Assembly (NCBI GenBank): GCA_039180025.1
Contig: JBCDDZ010000014.1
Span: 1-64,000 of the forward strand
Reading direction: 5' to 3'
DNA: 64,000 nucleotides
From: Algisphaera sp039180025
GTDB lineage: Bacteria; Planctomycetota; Phycisphaerae; Phycisphaerales; Phycisphaeraceae
Shown here piece after piece: positions 40,756-48,956 of this stretch. The position numbers and the translations under genes are program-made. Positions within the stretch are counted from its first letter, which is position 1, and each line of letters begins with the position of its first letter. Under the pieces are notes generated by a model that was not told where the DNA came from, did not search any database, and saw only the letters and a list, made by a program, of their open reading frames with translations.

Positions 40756-41859
40756 TCAGACCCACTTACCGATCGCCACACGTTTGCCGCCGTCCTCGGC
40801 CGAGCGTTCGCAGGCGTCGAGGTAGGCCTGGATTTGTGCGCCGCGGAAGACGTCGGGCTGATCGTTGCGGCCGGTCTTGATGGAGGTGGCGAAGCGTTGG
40901 TAGAGGTCGGGGGTGGGCTTGACCTCGAGCTCGGTCCACTGGGGCTGGTGGCGTTTTTTGCCGAGGCAGGTGCGGAGTTGGGTGGTGCTGTGTTCGAGGT
41001 CGATTTCGAGGGCGCCCTCGGTGCCGTAGACGCCCAGGGCGACCTGGTTGGGGTGGCCGGTGGCCCAGCGGGTGGCTTCGATGGAGCCGAGGCCGCCGCC
41101 GTCGGCGAGTTCGAGTTCGATGAGGACGGAGTCGTTGGCGTCGAGTTTTTTGCCGCGGTAGCGGCGGTAGGGCTCGCCGGTGTCGGGGTTGATTTTGGGG
41201 AAAGTGCGGGTGGTGCAGCGTAAGGCTTTGACGTCGCCGGCGACGGCGGTGGTGAAGTCGAGGATGTGGCAGCCGATGTCGCCGAGGGTTCCCCCGGCCG
41301 CGGGCCCGCCGCCGGGGGGCACCTGCTGCCGCCAGAGCCAGGCTTCTTTCGTGGCGGGGTTGCCCCAGACGGTCGAGGCCAGCCAGGCCTGGAAGTAGCG
41401 TCCGGTGGCGTGGCGGACGACGCCGAGCTTGCCCGAGGCGGCGAGCGCGATGGCTTTTTGGAACGCCGAGGAATTGCGGTAGCTGAAGTTGACCAGGTGG
41501 ACCGCGCCGTGTTTGTCGGCGGCGGTTTTTGCGGCGCGGGCGACCTCGCGGGCGTCGGCGAGCGTGGTGGTCAGGGGTTTTTCGCAGAACAGGTGCTTGC
41601 CGGCTTTGAGAGTCTGCAGCGACAACGCGGCGTGGTAGGCGTCGGGGGTGACGATCGACACCGAGTCGCAGGCGTCGAGCAGGGCGTCGACGCTGGGCAT
41701 CGCGTGCTTGACGTGGTTGGTTTCAGCGAAGGCGGCGGCGCGATCCGGGACCACGTCGAAGCAGCCGAAGACCTCGACGCCGCGGATTTGGTTGAAGCGG
41801 CGGGCGTGGCCGTGGGCCATGCCCCCGGTGCCGATGATGCCGTGTTTGATGCGGGCCAA
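40756..41859 (-). CDS. Gfo/Idh/MocA-family oxidoreductase
   Basis: A 367-aa NAD(P)-dependent sugar or inositol-type dehydrogenase. The Rossmann N-terminus is KHGIIGTGGMAHGHARRF (GxGxxG variant), followed by DVVPDRAAAFAETN, the EKPLTTTLADA segment with catalytic Lys (HLFCEKPLTTT) and the C-terminal GGTLGDIGCHILDFT domain with the conserved His. Substrate cannot be assigned. The start is TTG 41859: GGAG lies eight bases upstream and the glycine-rich loop begins seven residues later. It starts 28 bases after the pgk stop, so the two form an operon. Planctomycetes carry many paralogues of this family. Confidence 0.93.
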   Translation of the reverse strand: MARIKHGIIGTGGMAHGHARRFNQIRGVEVFGCFDVVPDRAAAFAETNHVKHAMPSVDALLDACDSVSIVTPDAYHAALSLQTLKAGKHLFCEKPLTTTLADAREVARAAKTAADKHGAVHLVNFSYRNSSAFQKAIALAASGKLGVVRHATGRYFQAWLASTVWGNPATKEAWLWRQQVPPGGGPAAGGTLGDIGCHILDFTTAVAGDVKALRCTTRTFPKINPDTGEPYRRYRGKKLDANDSVLIELELADGGGLGSIEATRWATGHPNQVALGVYGTEGALEIDLEHSTTQLRTCLGKKRHQPQWTELEVKPTPDLYQRFATSIKTGRNDQPDVFRGAQIQAYLDACERSAEDGGKRVAIGKWV

Positions 41860-41887
41860 CGGAGAGACTCCGGGAAAGAAAAAGGGT

Positions 41888-43081
41888 TTATCGATCGTCG
41901 AGCAGTTCGACGCTGGCGAAGGACTTGCCTTCGAGCATTTCGAGCGACGCGCCGCCGCCGGTCGAGACGTGCGATACGTCGTCGGCGAAGCCGAGCTGTT
42001 CGACGGCCGCCGCGCTGTCGCCGCCGCCGATGATGCTGGTCGAATCGGAGTCGGCGATCGCCTGGGCGACGGCCTTGGTGCCCGCGTCGAACGGGGGCAT
42101 CTCGAAGACGCCCATCGGGCCGTTCCAGATCACGGTCTGGGCGTTCTTGACGATGTCGGCATAGATCGCCGCGGTCTCGGGGCCGATGTCCAGCCCCTCG
42201 TACCCGTCGGGGATCTCGCCGGCTTTGACGACCTGCTTGTTGCAGTCGCCCGAGAAGTCGTCGCCGGCGTGGGTATCGACCGGCAGCACCAGCTTGTCCC
42301 CGCCTTTGAGGATCAGCATCTTGGCCAGGTCGACCTTGTCCGGCTCGACCAGGGAACCGCCGACCTTGCCCCCTTCGGCCAGACTGAACGTGTACGCCAT
42401 CGCCCCGCCAATGAGCACCTGGTCGCAGACGCCGAGCAGGTTGTCGATCACGTTGATCTTGTCGCTGACCTTCGCGCCGCCGAGGATCGCGACGAACGGG
42501 CGCTGCGGGTTCTCGAGCGTGTCGCGGAGGTACTTGATTTCTTTCTCGACGAGGAACCCGACCACCGCGGGTTTGCCGGCCTCTTTCATCGTCTTGGGCA
42601 CGGCGTACATCGACGCCTGCGTGCGGTGACAGGTGCCGAAGGCGTTATTGCAGTACACGTCGCCGAAGGACGCGAGGGCGGTGTTGTAATCGTCGTCGTC
42701 GCCCTTCTTTTCGCCGGCGTTGAAGCGGACGTTTTCGAGACAGACGACTTCGCCAGCCCCGATCGCGCCGCAGAGCGACTTGGCGGACTCTCCGGCGGTG
42801 TCGTCGGCGAGCTTGACGGGTTGGCCCAGCAGTTCGCCGAGCTTGTCCGCCGCGGGCTTGAGGCTGTACTTGGGGTCGGGCTCGCCCGAGGGCCGGCCGA
42901 GGTGCGACATGACGATCACGCTCCCGCCGGCGTCGAGCACGTGCTGGATCGTCGGCAGCGCCATGCGGATACGGCGATCGTCGGTAACGCCGCCGGAATC
43001 GTCCAGCGGGACATTAAAATCGCAGCGCATGAGCACTTTTTTTCCGGTCAGGTCCAGGTCCGCAATCGTTTTCTTAGCCAC
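41888..43081 (-). CDS. pgk: Phosphoglycerate kinase
   Basis: A 397-aa monomeric glycolytic enzyme that makes ATP from 1,3-bisphosphoglycerate and ADP. Family signature VLMRCDFNVPLDD begins near residue 15, followed by SHLGRPSGEPDPKYSLKP, VVCLENVRFNAGEKKGDDD (substrate-binding), KVSDKINVIDNLL, and IWNGPMGVFEMPPFDAGT plus GGGDSAAAV for nucleotide binding. Length is exactly typical. The frame runs further upstream, but GTG 43081 is the start: TGAGGA (43090-43095 on the minus strand) is eight bases upstream. TAGACT at 43114-43119 is the likely -10 element. A broken second copy of the first 55-60 codons lies at 47.2 kb, together with a similar promoter. Confidence 0.97.
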   Translation of the reverse strand: MAKKTIADLDLTGKKVLMRCDFNVPLDDSGGVTDDRRIRMALPTIQHVLDAGGSVIVMSHLGRPSGEPDPKYSLKPAADKLGELLGQPVKLADDTAGESAKSLCGAIGAGEVVCLENVRFNAGEKKGDDDDYNTALASFGDVYCNNAFGTCHRTQASMYAVPKTMKEAGKPAVVGFLVEKEIKYLRDTLENPQRPFVAILGGAKVSDKINVIDNLLGVCDQVLIGGAMAYTFSLAEGGKVGGSLVEPDKVDLAKMLILKGGDKLVLPVDTHAGDDFSGDCNKQVVKAGEIPDGYEGLDIGPETAAIYADIVKNAQTVIWNGPMGVFEMPPFDAGTKAVAQAIADSDSTSIIGGGDSAAAVEQLGFADDVSHVSTGGGASLEMLEGKSFASVELLDDR

Positions 43082-43521
43082 AGGGTCGTTCCTCAAAGTA
43101 GGGTGAGCGCGACAGTCTACGGTAAGCCCGCCGCACTCACCATCCGACGACCACCACAGGACACAACCTTTTGGCATCGGTCATTTCATGACAGAGAGAT
43201 GGGGGATTTCCGGAGCCACCCGGATGCCTGGGTTATTAAATGACAAAATTATCTTGTTGTACGTTTTTAGGTTTGTACGGCCACCGGAGCGGGCTAGACT
43301 CTAGTTGAATTACTTTATGAAAGCTTTTTCACAGACATTTAACAACAGGTTCCGCGTGGGTCGCGGCAGCGGTGACACGGTCATGGACAACCTGAGCCGT
43401 TCGATATTCTGTGGGCCGTAGGCCACCTGCCTCGCGGAAATGTCCCGCGGATTCCTTGAAAACTCGGTTTGCGGGCATATTTCAGGTACTTATATATATG
43501 ACGGTACTGAACGATCATCTC
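43082..43521. other. 440-bp intergenic region between pgk and AraC paralogue
   Basis: Holds the pgk promoter and leader (TAGACT at 43114-43119, TGAGGA before the GTG) and, further on, A/T-rich DNA with two direct copies of TTGTACG (43257-43263 and 43273-43279, 16 bases apart) and TAGACT at 43295-43300. The TTGTACG pair is a candidate AraC-family operator. TATATATATG at 43491-43500 precedes the regulator start. No gene is seen. Confidence 0.5.
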
Positions 43522-44463
43522 ATGTCTGCGCCGCTCGAGGAAAGCCGACGAGACCACGAGACTTTCGAACAGCCCGCGCGGCCGGACGACGCGTTGTCGG
43601 AGTCGATCCTGAGAACCGGCGTGTGGGACGGGGTGACACTGATCCAACGCCGTCATTTCGGCGGCGAGGAAAGCGTCAGCGCGGCCGAGGGCACGACCGA
43701 CCACATGGTGCTGTGGAACCCCGACGCGGTGTCGTTCGATCGGCAGCGGCGGGACGGTCATGACTACGAATCCTCGGCCCCGGCGGGGGCGCTCAACCTT
43801 GTGCCGGCCCACGAGGCGTTCGACTGGACGTGGAGCTACGGCGGTCGGCCGACCACGTCCTACCACGTCTGTCTCAGCCCCGATCTGCTCGCGCGAGTGG
43901 CCGAGGAGGCCGGCGGGATCGACCCTAACCGGGCCCACCTCAAGCACGGGGTCAACATCCAAGACCCGGCGATTCAACAATGCGTCGAGATGATGCACCG
44001 CGAACTGGGCGAGCACGGGTTGGGCGGCTGGGGCGGGTCGCTCTATATCGGCTCGCTGGCCCGGTCGCTGGCCGTGAGCCTGTTGCGGGCGTACGGCACG
44101 CAGGACCCGCGGGCGGATTCGCGGCCCGGCCAGTTGAATCGGCGGGAACTCGATGCCGTGCGTGATTACGTCGAGGCCCACCTCGCCGAGGACGTAACCC
44201 TGGAGGAATTGGCGGGTGTCACGCACCTGAGCGTCTACCACTTCACCCGCAAGTTCAAGCGGACCACGGGCCTGACCCCCCACTGCTACCTCATGCGTCG
44301 GCGGGTCGAACGGGCCAAGGCACTGCTCAAGGATCGGCTGTTTGCAGACCGCGGGATCGCGCCCATCGCGTACGCCTGCGGCTTCTCGGACCAGAGCCAC
44401 CTGACCCGATACTTCAAGCGGATCGTGGGCGTCACGCCGGCGCAGTTCCGGCGCGGCGGCTGA
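43522..44463 (+). CDS. AraC-family transcriptional regulator, first of tandem pair
   Basis: A 313-aa regulator. The C-terminal ~100 residues hold the two helix-turn-helix motifs of AraC/XylS proteins (LAEDVTLEELAGVTHLSVYHF and IAYACGFSDQSHLTRYFKR with the conserved GFxDQSHLxRxFK box). The N-terminal 190 residues form a cupin-like sensing region (DRQRRDGHDYESS, LVPAHEAFDWTWSYGG) shared with the next gene. Identity with the second copy is high in the DNA-binding half. ATG 43498 is also possible; 43522 is chosen because it matches the N-terminus length of the paralogue. The effector and target are unknown; upstream TTGTACG repeats suggest autoregulation. Confidence 0.88.
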   Translation: MSAPLEESRRDHETFEQPARPDDALSESILRTGVWDGVTLIQRRHFGGEESVSAAEGTTDHMVLWNPDAVSFDRQRRDGHDYESSAPAGALNLVPAHEAFDWTWSYGGRPTTSYHVCLSPDLLARVAEEAGGIDPNRAHLKHGVNIQDPAIQQCVEMMHRELGEHGLGGWGGSLYIGSLARSLAVSLLRAYGTQDPRADSRPGQLNRRELDAVRDYVEAHLAEDVTLEELAGVTHLSVYHFTRKFKRTTGLTPHCYLMRRRVERAKALLKDRLFADRGIAPIAYACGFSDQSHLTRYFKRIVGVTPAQFRRGG

Positions 44464-44485
44464 AATCCGAGAGACGGACGAGCAC

Positions 44486-45418
44486 ATGACGCCACGACCC
44501 ACCGACCCGCGTTTCAACCGGCACACCCAAGTCACGTGCCCTTTGGATACTCTGCCCCAATCGATCCAGCGGTCGGCCCAATGGGACGGGCTGACCTTGA
44601 TCGAACGCCACCACGCGGCCGGTGAGGACGGGGTGAGCGTGGACGCCGGGTTAACCGGTCACGCGGTGCTTTATAACCCTTTCGGTACCACGTACAGCCG
44701 GCAGCGGCGAGACGGCCGCGACCACGAGTCCCCGATCTCCTCCGACAGCCTGAACCTCCTGCCGGCCCGGGAAGCTTTCGACTGGACGTGGTCCAACCAC
44801 CGCTCAAAGCCGTCATATCACGTCTGCCTGACCCCAGATCGGCTGTCGCGGGTGGGGGCCGAGGCGGGCGACCTCGACCCGGACCGGGTGCACCTGCGTC
44901 ACGGGGTGAACTTCCGGGACGATTCGCTGCGGCAGTGCGTGGACCTGATGCACCGGGCCTGGCGAAGCGGCGAGGCCGAGGGCCCGGGCGGGGCGTTGTA
45001 CATGGGGCACCTGGCGGTGGTGCTGTCGATCGGCCTGCTGCGGAGCTACGGAACCCGGGAGCTGCGGCCGACCGGCGGGGTGGGCCGGCTGAGCCGGCGG
45101 GAACTCGATGCGGTGCGGGAGTATATCGAGGCCCGCCTAGCGGAGGACGTAACGCTGGAAGACCTGGCGGACGCCGCGTGCCTCAGCGTGTTCCACTTCC
45201 TGCGCAAGTTCAAGCGGACGTTCGGCCAGACGCCGCACCAGTATTTGATGCGGCGGCGGGTTGAGCGGGCCAAGGTTTTGCTGCGCGACCGGGCGTTCGC
45301 CGAGCGCGGCATCGCGCCGATCGCGTACGCCTGCGGCTTTTCAGATCAGAGCCATTTGTGTCGGTACTTCAAACGGGTCGTGGGCGTCACGCCGGCCCGC
45401 TGGCGTCGGGACCGGTAA
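44486..45418 (+). CDS. AraC-family transcriptional regulator, second of tandem pair
   Basis: A 310-aa paralogue of the preceding gene, separated by 22 bases and probably cotranscribed. The DNA-binding region is nearly identical (LSRRELDAVREYIEARLAEDV, HFLRKFKRTFGQTPHQYLMR, IAYACGFSDQSHLCRYFKR). The sensing region also aligns (WDGLTLIERHH, RQRRDGRDHESP, AREAFDWTWSNH) but diverges more, so the two probably bind related sites in response to different signals, or one antagonises the other. ATG 44486 starts the shared N-terminal region. No obvious target operon lies nearby except the FlgM/VOC fusion on the opposite strand. Confidence 0.9.
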   Translation: MTPRPTDPRFNRHTQVTCPLDTLPQSIQRSAQWDGLTLIERHHAAGEDGVSVDAGLTGHAVLYNPFGTTYSRQRRDGRDHESPISSDSLNLLPAREAFDWTWSNHRSKPSYHVCLTPDRLSRVGAEAGDLDPDRVHLRHGVNFRDDSLRQCVDLMHRAWRSGEAEGPGGALYMGHLAVVLSIGLLRSYGTRELRPTGGVGRLSRRELDAVREYIEARLAEDVTLEDLADAACLSVFHFLRKFKRTFGQTPHQYLMRRRVERAKVLLRDRAFAERGIAPIAYACGFSDQSHLCRYFKRVVGVTPARWRRDR

Positions 45419-45555
45419 CGCGCTGCGGCGGGGTGAACCCGACGGGTCCGGGCGGGGGTTCAGATCGAGACGCGCGAGAGTTGAGGCGCGATGTGAACGG
45501 CGGCGGATACGCGGCGACCCCGTAGGCTGCCGCTGGGGTTGTCCGGGCGGCGGCA

Positions 45556-45593
45556 AACCAAAAACCCGCGGCGGCGAGGGACGCCGCCGCGGG
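45556..45593 (-). terminator. Rho-independent terminator of FlgM-like/VOC gene
   Basis: On the minus strand a perfect 12-bp GC stem (45582-45593 with 45565-45576), a 5-nt loop, then TTTTTGGTTT. It begins 15 bases after the VOC gene's stop codon. Confidence 0.85.
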
Positions 45594-45607
45594 CTGGAGG
45601 AGGGAGA

Positions 45608-46339
45608 TCAGGATAAAGCGGCGTCGGACTCACGGGCGAACACGCCCGCGGGTTGGATCAGTTGGAGCGGCTCGCCGTCGGGGCCGCGGAGGTAAGCGAT
45701 CCGGGTGCCGCGGCAGAGGCGGTCGGTGTTGTCGGGGTCGGTCAATTCTCGCCACGGGCCTTCAAAGCGGACGCCCCGTCCGGCCAAGTATTCGTAGGCC
45801 GTGGGCAGGTCTTCGACCTCGAACGAGAGGCACATCGGCTCGAACCCCGGAGCCTTGAGGGTTTCCTCGCGGCACGGGGCGGGGGCGTCGAACCCCCCGG
45901 GGCTTTGCGGATCGGAGGGAGCCGTGGACAAGAGATAGAGGTCGAACCCGGCGAGGTGGAAGATCGCAAACTGATTGCAAAGGGTGGGCTCGGTCTGTGT
46001 CAGCCGGCGATAAAAATCAATCGAACGAGTTAGGTCAGAGGTCCGCAGACTCACCCGGTGGATCGCTCGGACACCGATATTCGGTTCAGGCGGGGCGGGA
46101 TCGCGGTGGGTGGGCCGGGTCGGGTCCGGCTGCATCCAAGGGAAACCTCGCCGATGCGGTGCATCTCCCGGGTTAGATATGGAGGTCAGATGCTTTTTAA
46201 TAATGTTATCGATCGCGGCTTCGATCACTTGGTCGGTGAGATAACTGCCTTGCCGGATCTGCTCGGAAATCGCCTGGAGTTTGCGCCGTCGGGCGTCGGG
46301 TGCGGACGGGGCCGTGTGGTGGGAGGCGGGCTTAAGCAT
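45608..46339 (-). CDS. FlgM-like anti-sigma segment fused to a VOC-superfamily domain
   Basis: A 243-aa protein with two parts. Residues ~17-52 read RRRKLQAISEQIRQGSY then LTDQVIEAAIDNIIKK, matching the sigma-28-binding C-terminal region of planctomycete FlgM-like proteins (basic start, IxxGxY, Asp, then AxxxxI helix). After a Pro-rich linker, residues ~95-240 form a glyoxalase/VOC domain (IHRVSLRTSDLTRSIDFYRR, MCLSFEVEDLPTAYEYLAGRG, AYLRGPDGEPLQLIQ). GGAG six bases before ATG 46339 supports inclusion of the N-terminal part. VOC proteins bind metals and small ligands, so the fusion could couple ligand sensing to sigma release; this is inference. No flagellar gene is in the window. Confidence 0.75.
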   Translation of the reverse strand: MLKPASHHTAPSAPDARRRKLQAISEQIRQGSYLTDQVIEAAIDNIIKKHLTSISNPGDAPHRRGFPWMQPDPTRPTHRDPAPPEPNIGVRAIHRVSLRTSDLTRSIDFYRRLTQTEPTLCNQFAIFHLAGFDLYLLSTAPSDPQSPGGFDAPAPCREETLKAPGFEPMCLSFEVEDLPTAYEYLAGRGVRFEGPWRELTDPDNTDRLCRGTRIAYLRGPDGEPLQLIQPAGVFARESDAALS

Positions 46340-47147
46340 AAAAAACTCCGGGTCGAGAAGGGAGGACCGACATGGTTTTCGGAACGCCGCGGCGGGGCCG
46401 AGATTCCGAAGTTGGAAGCGGTCGCGCTTCTCAACGGTGACTAGTTTGCACTGAATTGGCGATATCGGCTTGCACCTAACTGCCCCCTTATGGGACGCAG
46501 TTGCGTGGATGACGTGCTTAAATCAATATTTTAGAAGAGATTACCGCCTCCCTCCTGAATGAATTGACCGTTTTCCATCGCCTGCCCTACAGATTACCTA
46601 CGCCTGGGTTCTTTTAAGCTCGATTTAATCTGCATAAACAGATCGATTTTGACTGTTTTTTATGGTGAACTTGGTTCGGATCGAAAATATAATTTTGCCG
46701 TAGGGGGTGCTAAATACGATTTCGCATGAACGTGATGCGGGGTGGGCTCAACGCGGAGCGAGGTGGAGGGGATAGCGCACGCTCTTGGCGCCGACCCCGC
46801 GGCGAACACGGGCGCGTCGGCGGACGAAGCCGGGCCGCGGGCCGAGGCCGCGGCCGCGGCGGGTGAGAGGGGAGAAAATGCGCTCGACGTTGCGCCGCCG
46901 GGGGGAGAACCGGTTGGCCCACGCGGGGGGCGGCCGCCCGGCCTCGAGCCACGCCCGGCGTTGGGCCCCCATCGGCCGTCGGGGAACCGGGTGCTCGGCC
47001 ATGCCGCGGGGCCGGGCCAGAGCCCGCCGCCGCGTCGGCCGATGTGTGGGTGCCGCCGGTAGGCGTCGTCGTCGGTGAGCACCCCCGCGTCGCGGGGCCG
47101 CGGCCCGGCGTCGATCCGCGGGTGGGCGACGTGGGCTCGTGCACGTT
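46340..47147. other. Gene-free region between VOC fusion and broken pgk
   Basis: The first 300 bp (46440-46740) are markedly A/T-rich compared with the rest of the window and contain a short stem AACAG/CTGTT followed by T6 near 46636-46655. The next 400 bp are extremely GC-rich with only frames of Arg/Pro/Ala-rich sequence. This looks like decayed or recombined DNA next to the pgk fragment. Confidence 0.5.
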
Positions 47148-47320
47148 GAGCGGCATCACGCTCCCGCGGGCGTCGAGCACGTGCTGGATCGTCGGCAACG
47201 CCATCCGGACGCGGCGGTCGCGGTGACGCCCCCGGAATCATCCAGCGGGACGTTGAAGTCGCAGCGCATCAACACTTTTTTGCCGGCGAGGTCGAGGTCG
47301 GCGATGGTTTTCTTGGGCAC
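47148..47320 (-). pseudogene. Broken second copy of pgk (5' end only)
   Basis: Starting at GTG 47320 the translation is VPKKTIADLDLAGKK then VLMRCDFNVPLDDSGGVT, almost identical to the start of the intact pgk at 43081. A one-base deletion near 47220 shifts the frame; the shifted frame continues RMALPTIQHVLDARGSV, again matching pgk, and similarity stops near 47148. About 57 codons of ~397 remain. The upstream region (TAGGCT at 47361-47366 and GTGAGCGCG) also resembles the intact pgk promoter region, so promoter and start were duplicated together. Not expected to give a working enzyme. Confidence 0.85.
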
Positions 47321-47591
47321 GAGCAGTCTGCTTGGCCATAAATCGGGCGTGAGCGCGCAGAGCCTAGGAGCTACGGACAATCAAGCGAGCCCGCTTAATC
47401 CGGCGGCGAGAGCTCCGGCCGTCGCCATGACCGATCGACGTGAAACAGGCCGAGAGGTTAAATCGTTCATGGCATCCTTTCGGGTTGATAGGTGGGTTAA
47501 CGGTTTACGCTAGGGATCGAGGCCAAAGGGGATTGCTGGGCTAAGTTTCATACTCCACGGTTACGGGGCCGGCTGGAACAGGTTCTCCGTT

Positions 47592-48695
47592 TCAATCCGC
47601 GGGATGCAGTTGGCCATACGGGCGTTTGGGCAGGTCGAGGCCGGCGGTGGCGAAGTTGCGGCCGGGGCCCTGGCGGAGGAAGTCGTGGGGGAAGCCGAGG
47701 GCGAGTGGGGCGAGCTTTTCAATGGCGGCGAACTGCTCGTAGGTGAGGTCGAATCCGAGGCTGCCGATGGAGGATTCGAGGTGGGCATGCGTGCGCGGGC
47801 CGATGATGACCGACGGGACGTAGGGCCGGGCGAGCAGCCAGTTCATGGCGACCTGGGCGACGGACTTGCCGTGGTCGTCGGCGATCTTCTGCAAACCCTC
47901 GATCAGCTCGACGCGCTGCTCGTTCCACTTCATGTTGCGTTTGCCGACACCTTCTTTGTCGCCGTTTTGGATTGCTTCGAGTTCCTCGCGGCCGTACTTG
48001 CCGCTGAGCACGCCGCCCTTGAGCGGGGACCACGGCAGCAGCCCGAGGCCGAGGTCGGTGCACATCGGCGCGAGGTCGCGTTCGACGTCGCGGGTGATCA
48101 GCGAGTATTCGAGTTGTATCGCGATCGGCCGGCTTAGGGCGTGGCACTTGGCGTAGGTGTGCAGCTCGGCGACCTTCCACGCCGGCGTGTCGCTGATCGC
48201 GACGTAGTGGATCTTGCCGGCGCGGACCAGGTCGTCGAAGGCGCGGATGACCTCATCGGTCGGCGTGGTGAAGTCCCAGATGTGCAGCCAATACAGGTCG
48301 ATGCAGTCGGTCTGCAGCCGCTTGAGCGACGCCTCGACGGCGGTCATCATCGACTTGCGGTGGTTGCCGCAGGCGTTGGGGTCGCCCTCGCGGCGTTGCA
48401 GCGTGTATTTGGTGGCCAGCACGAAATGGTCACGATTGCCATGGTCTTTCATAAACTCGCCGACGAAGGTTTCGGATTCGCCGTCGGTGTAGAGGTCGGC
48501 GGTGTCGATAAAGTTGCCGCCGGCCTCGGCGTAGCCGTCGAAGACTTTTTTGCTGTCGGCCTTGTCCGCCCCGGTACCCCACGCGGTGCCGAAGTTCATC
48601 GTGCCCAGGCACAGCGGGCTCACGCGGAGGCCCGAGTCGCCGAGGAGTTGGTAGTCGGTGAGGGAAGCAGGAACGCGTTGGGTGGGTGGAAGCAT
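47592..48695 (-). CDS. Aldo/keto reductase, MocA/Tas-like
   Basis: A 367-aa NADPH-dependent reductase of the larger Tas/YdhF-type group. The catalytic tetrad is D64 and Y69 in FIDTADLYTDGES, K96 in VLATKYTLQ and H138 in LYWLHIWD. The segment SVIIGPRTHAHLESSIGSL near the C-terminus is the cofactor-binding region. Conserved SPLCLGTMNFGTAWG at the N-terminus is typical of the potassium-channel beta-subunit/Tas branch. Substrate unknown. ATG 48695 is used; TTG 48728 would add eleven residues. No operon partner; the intact gene lies next to the pgk fragment. It shares little beyond the fold with the reductase at 16.1 kb. Confidence 0.9.
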   Translation of the reverse strand: MLPPTQRVPASLTDYQLLGDSGLRVSPLCLGTMNFGTAWGTGADKADSKKVFDGYAEAGGNFIDTADLYTDGESETFVGEFMKDHGNRDHFVLATKYTLQRREGDPNACGNHRKSMMTAVEASLKRLQTDCIDLYWLHIWDFTTPTDEVIRAFDDLVRAGKIHYVAISDTPAWKVAELHTYAKCHALSRPIAIQLEYSLITRDVERDLAPMCTDLGLGLLPWSPLKGGVLSGKYGREELEAIQNGDKEGVGKRNMKWNEQRVELIEGLQKIADDHGKSVAQVAMNWLLARPYVPSVIIGPRTHAHLESSIGSLGFDLTYEQFAAIEKLAPLALGFPHDFLRQGPGRNFATAGLDLPKRPYGQLHPAD

Positions 48696-48944
48696 CGGGG
48701 GGATCCAGTGCGGAGGCGATCGGGACAAGCTAAAACAACAACCGATCTTAGGCTTGGTTTATACGAACGATCTAAACCGTAGCGGCCCGCTTCGGCCCCG
48801 CTGCGAGTCTCCGTGAAGGAGGCCGGGGTTTGGTCGGCTGTGTAGGCGGCTGGCGCGAACTTTCGGCGAGACGTATCGCTTCTGCGTAAGCCGTTGCGGA
48901 ACGATCGCGGGGCGATGTGGCTCAATGAGCCGGGGCCGGTAGGC

Positions 48945-48950
48945 TACAGT
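48945..48950 (+). promoter_or_regulatory. -10 element TACAGT, leaderless start of MBL gene
   Basis: TACAGT, six bases (GTGGCG), then ATG 48957. Confidence 0.5.
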
Positions 48951-48956
48951 GTGGCG

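Noticed and set aside
46710..47147. Frames in the GC-rich segment next to the pgk fragment
   Set aside because: Beyond the short pgk-derived part they show no similarity to any family I know and no start signals.
47227..47244. CCCCCGGAATCATCC in the pgk fragment as a copy of the G-rich repeat
   Set aside because: It aligns base for base with coding sequence of the intact pgk, so the likeness to the repeat is coincidental.
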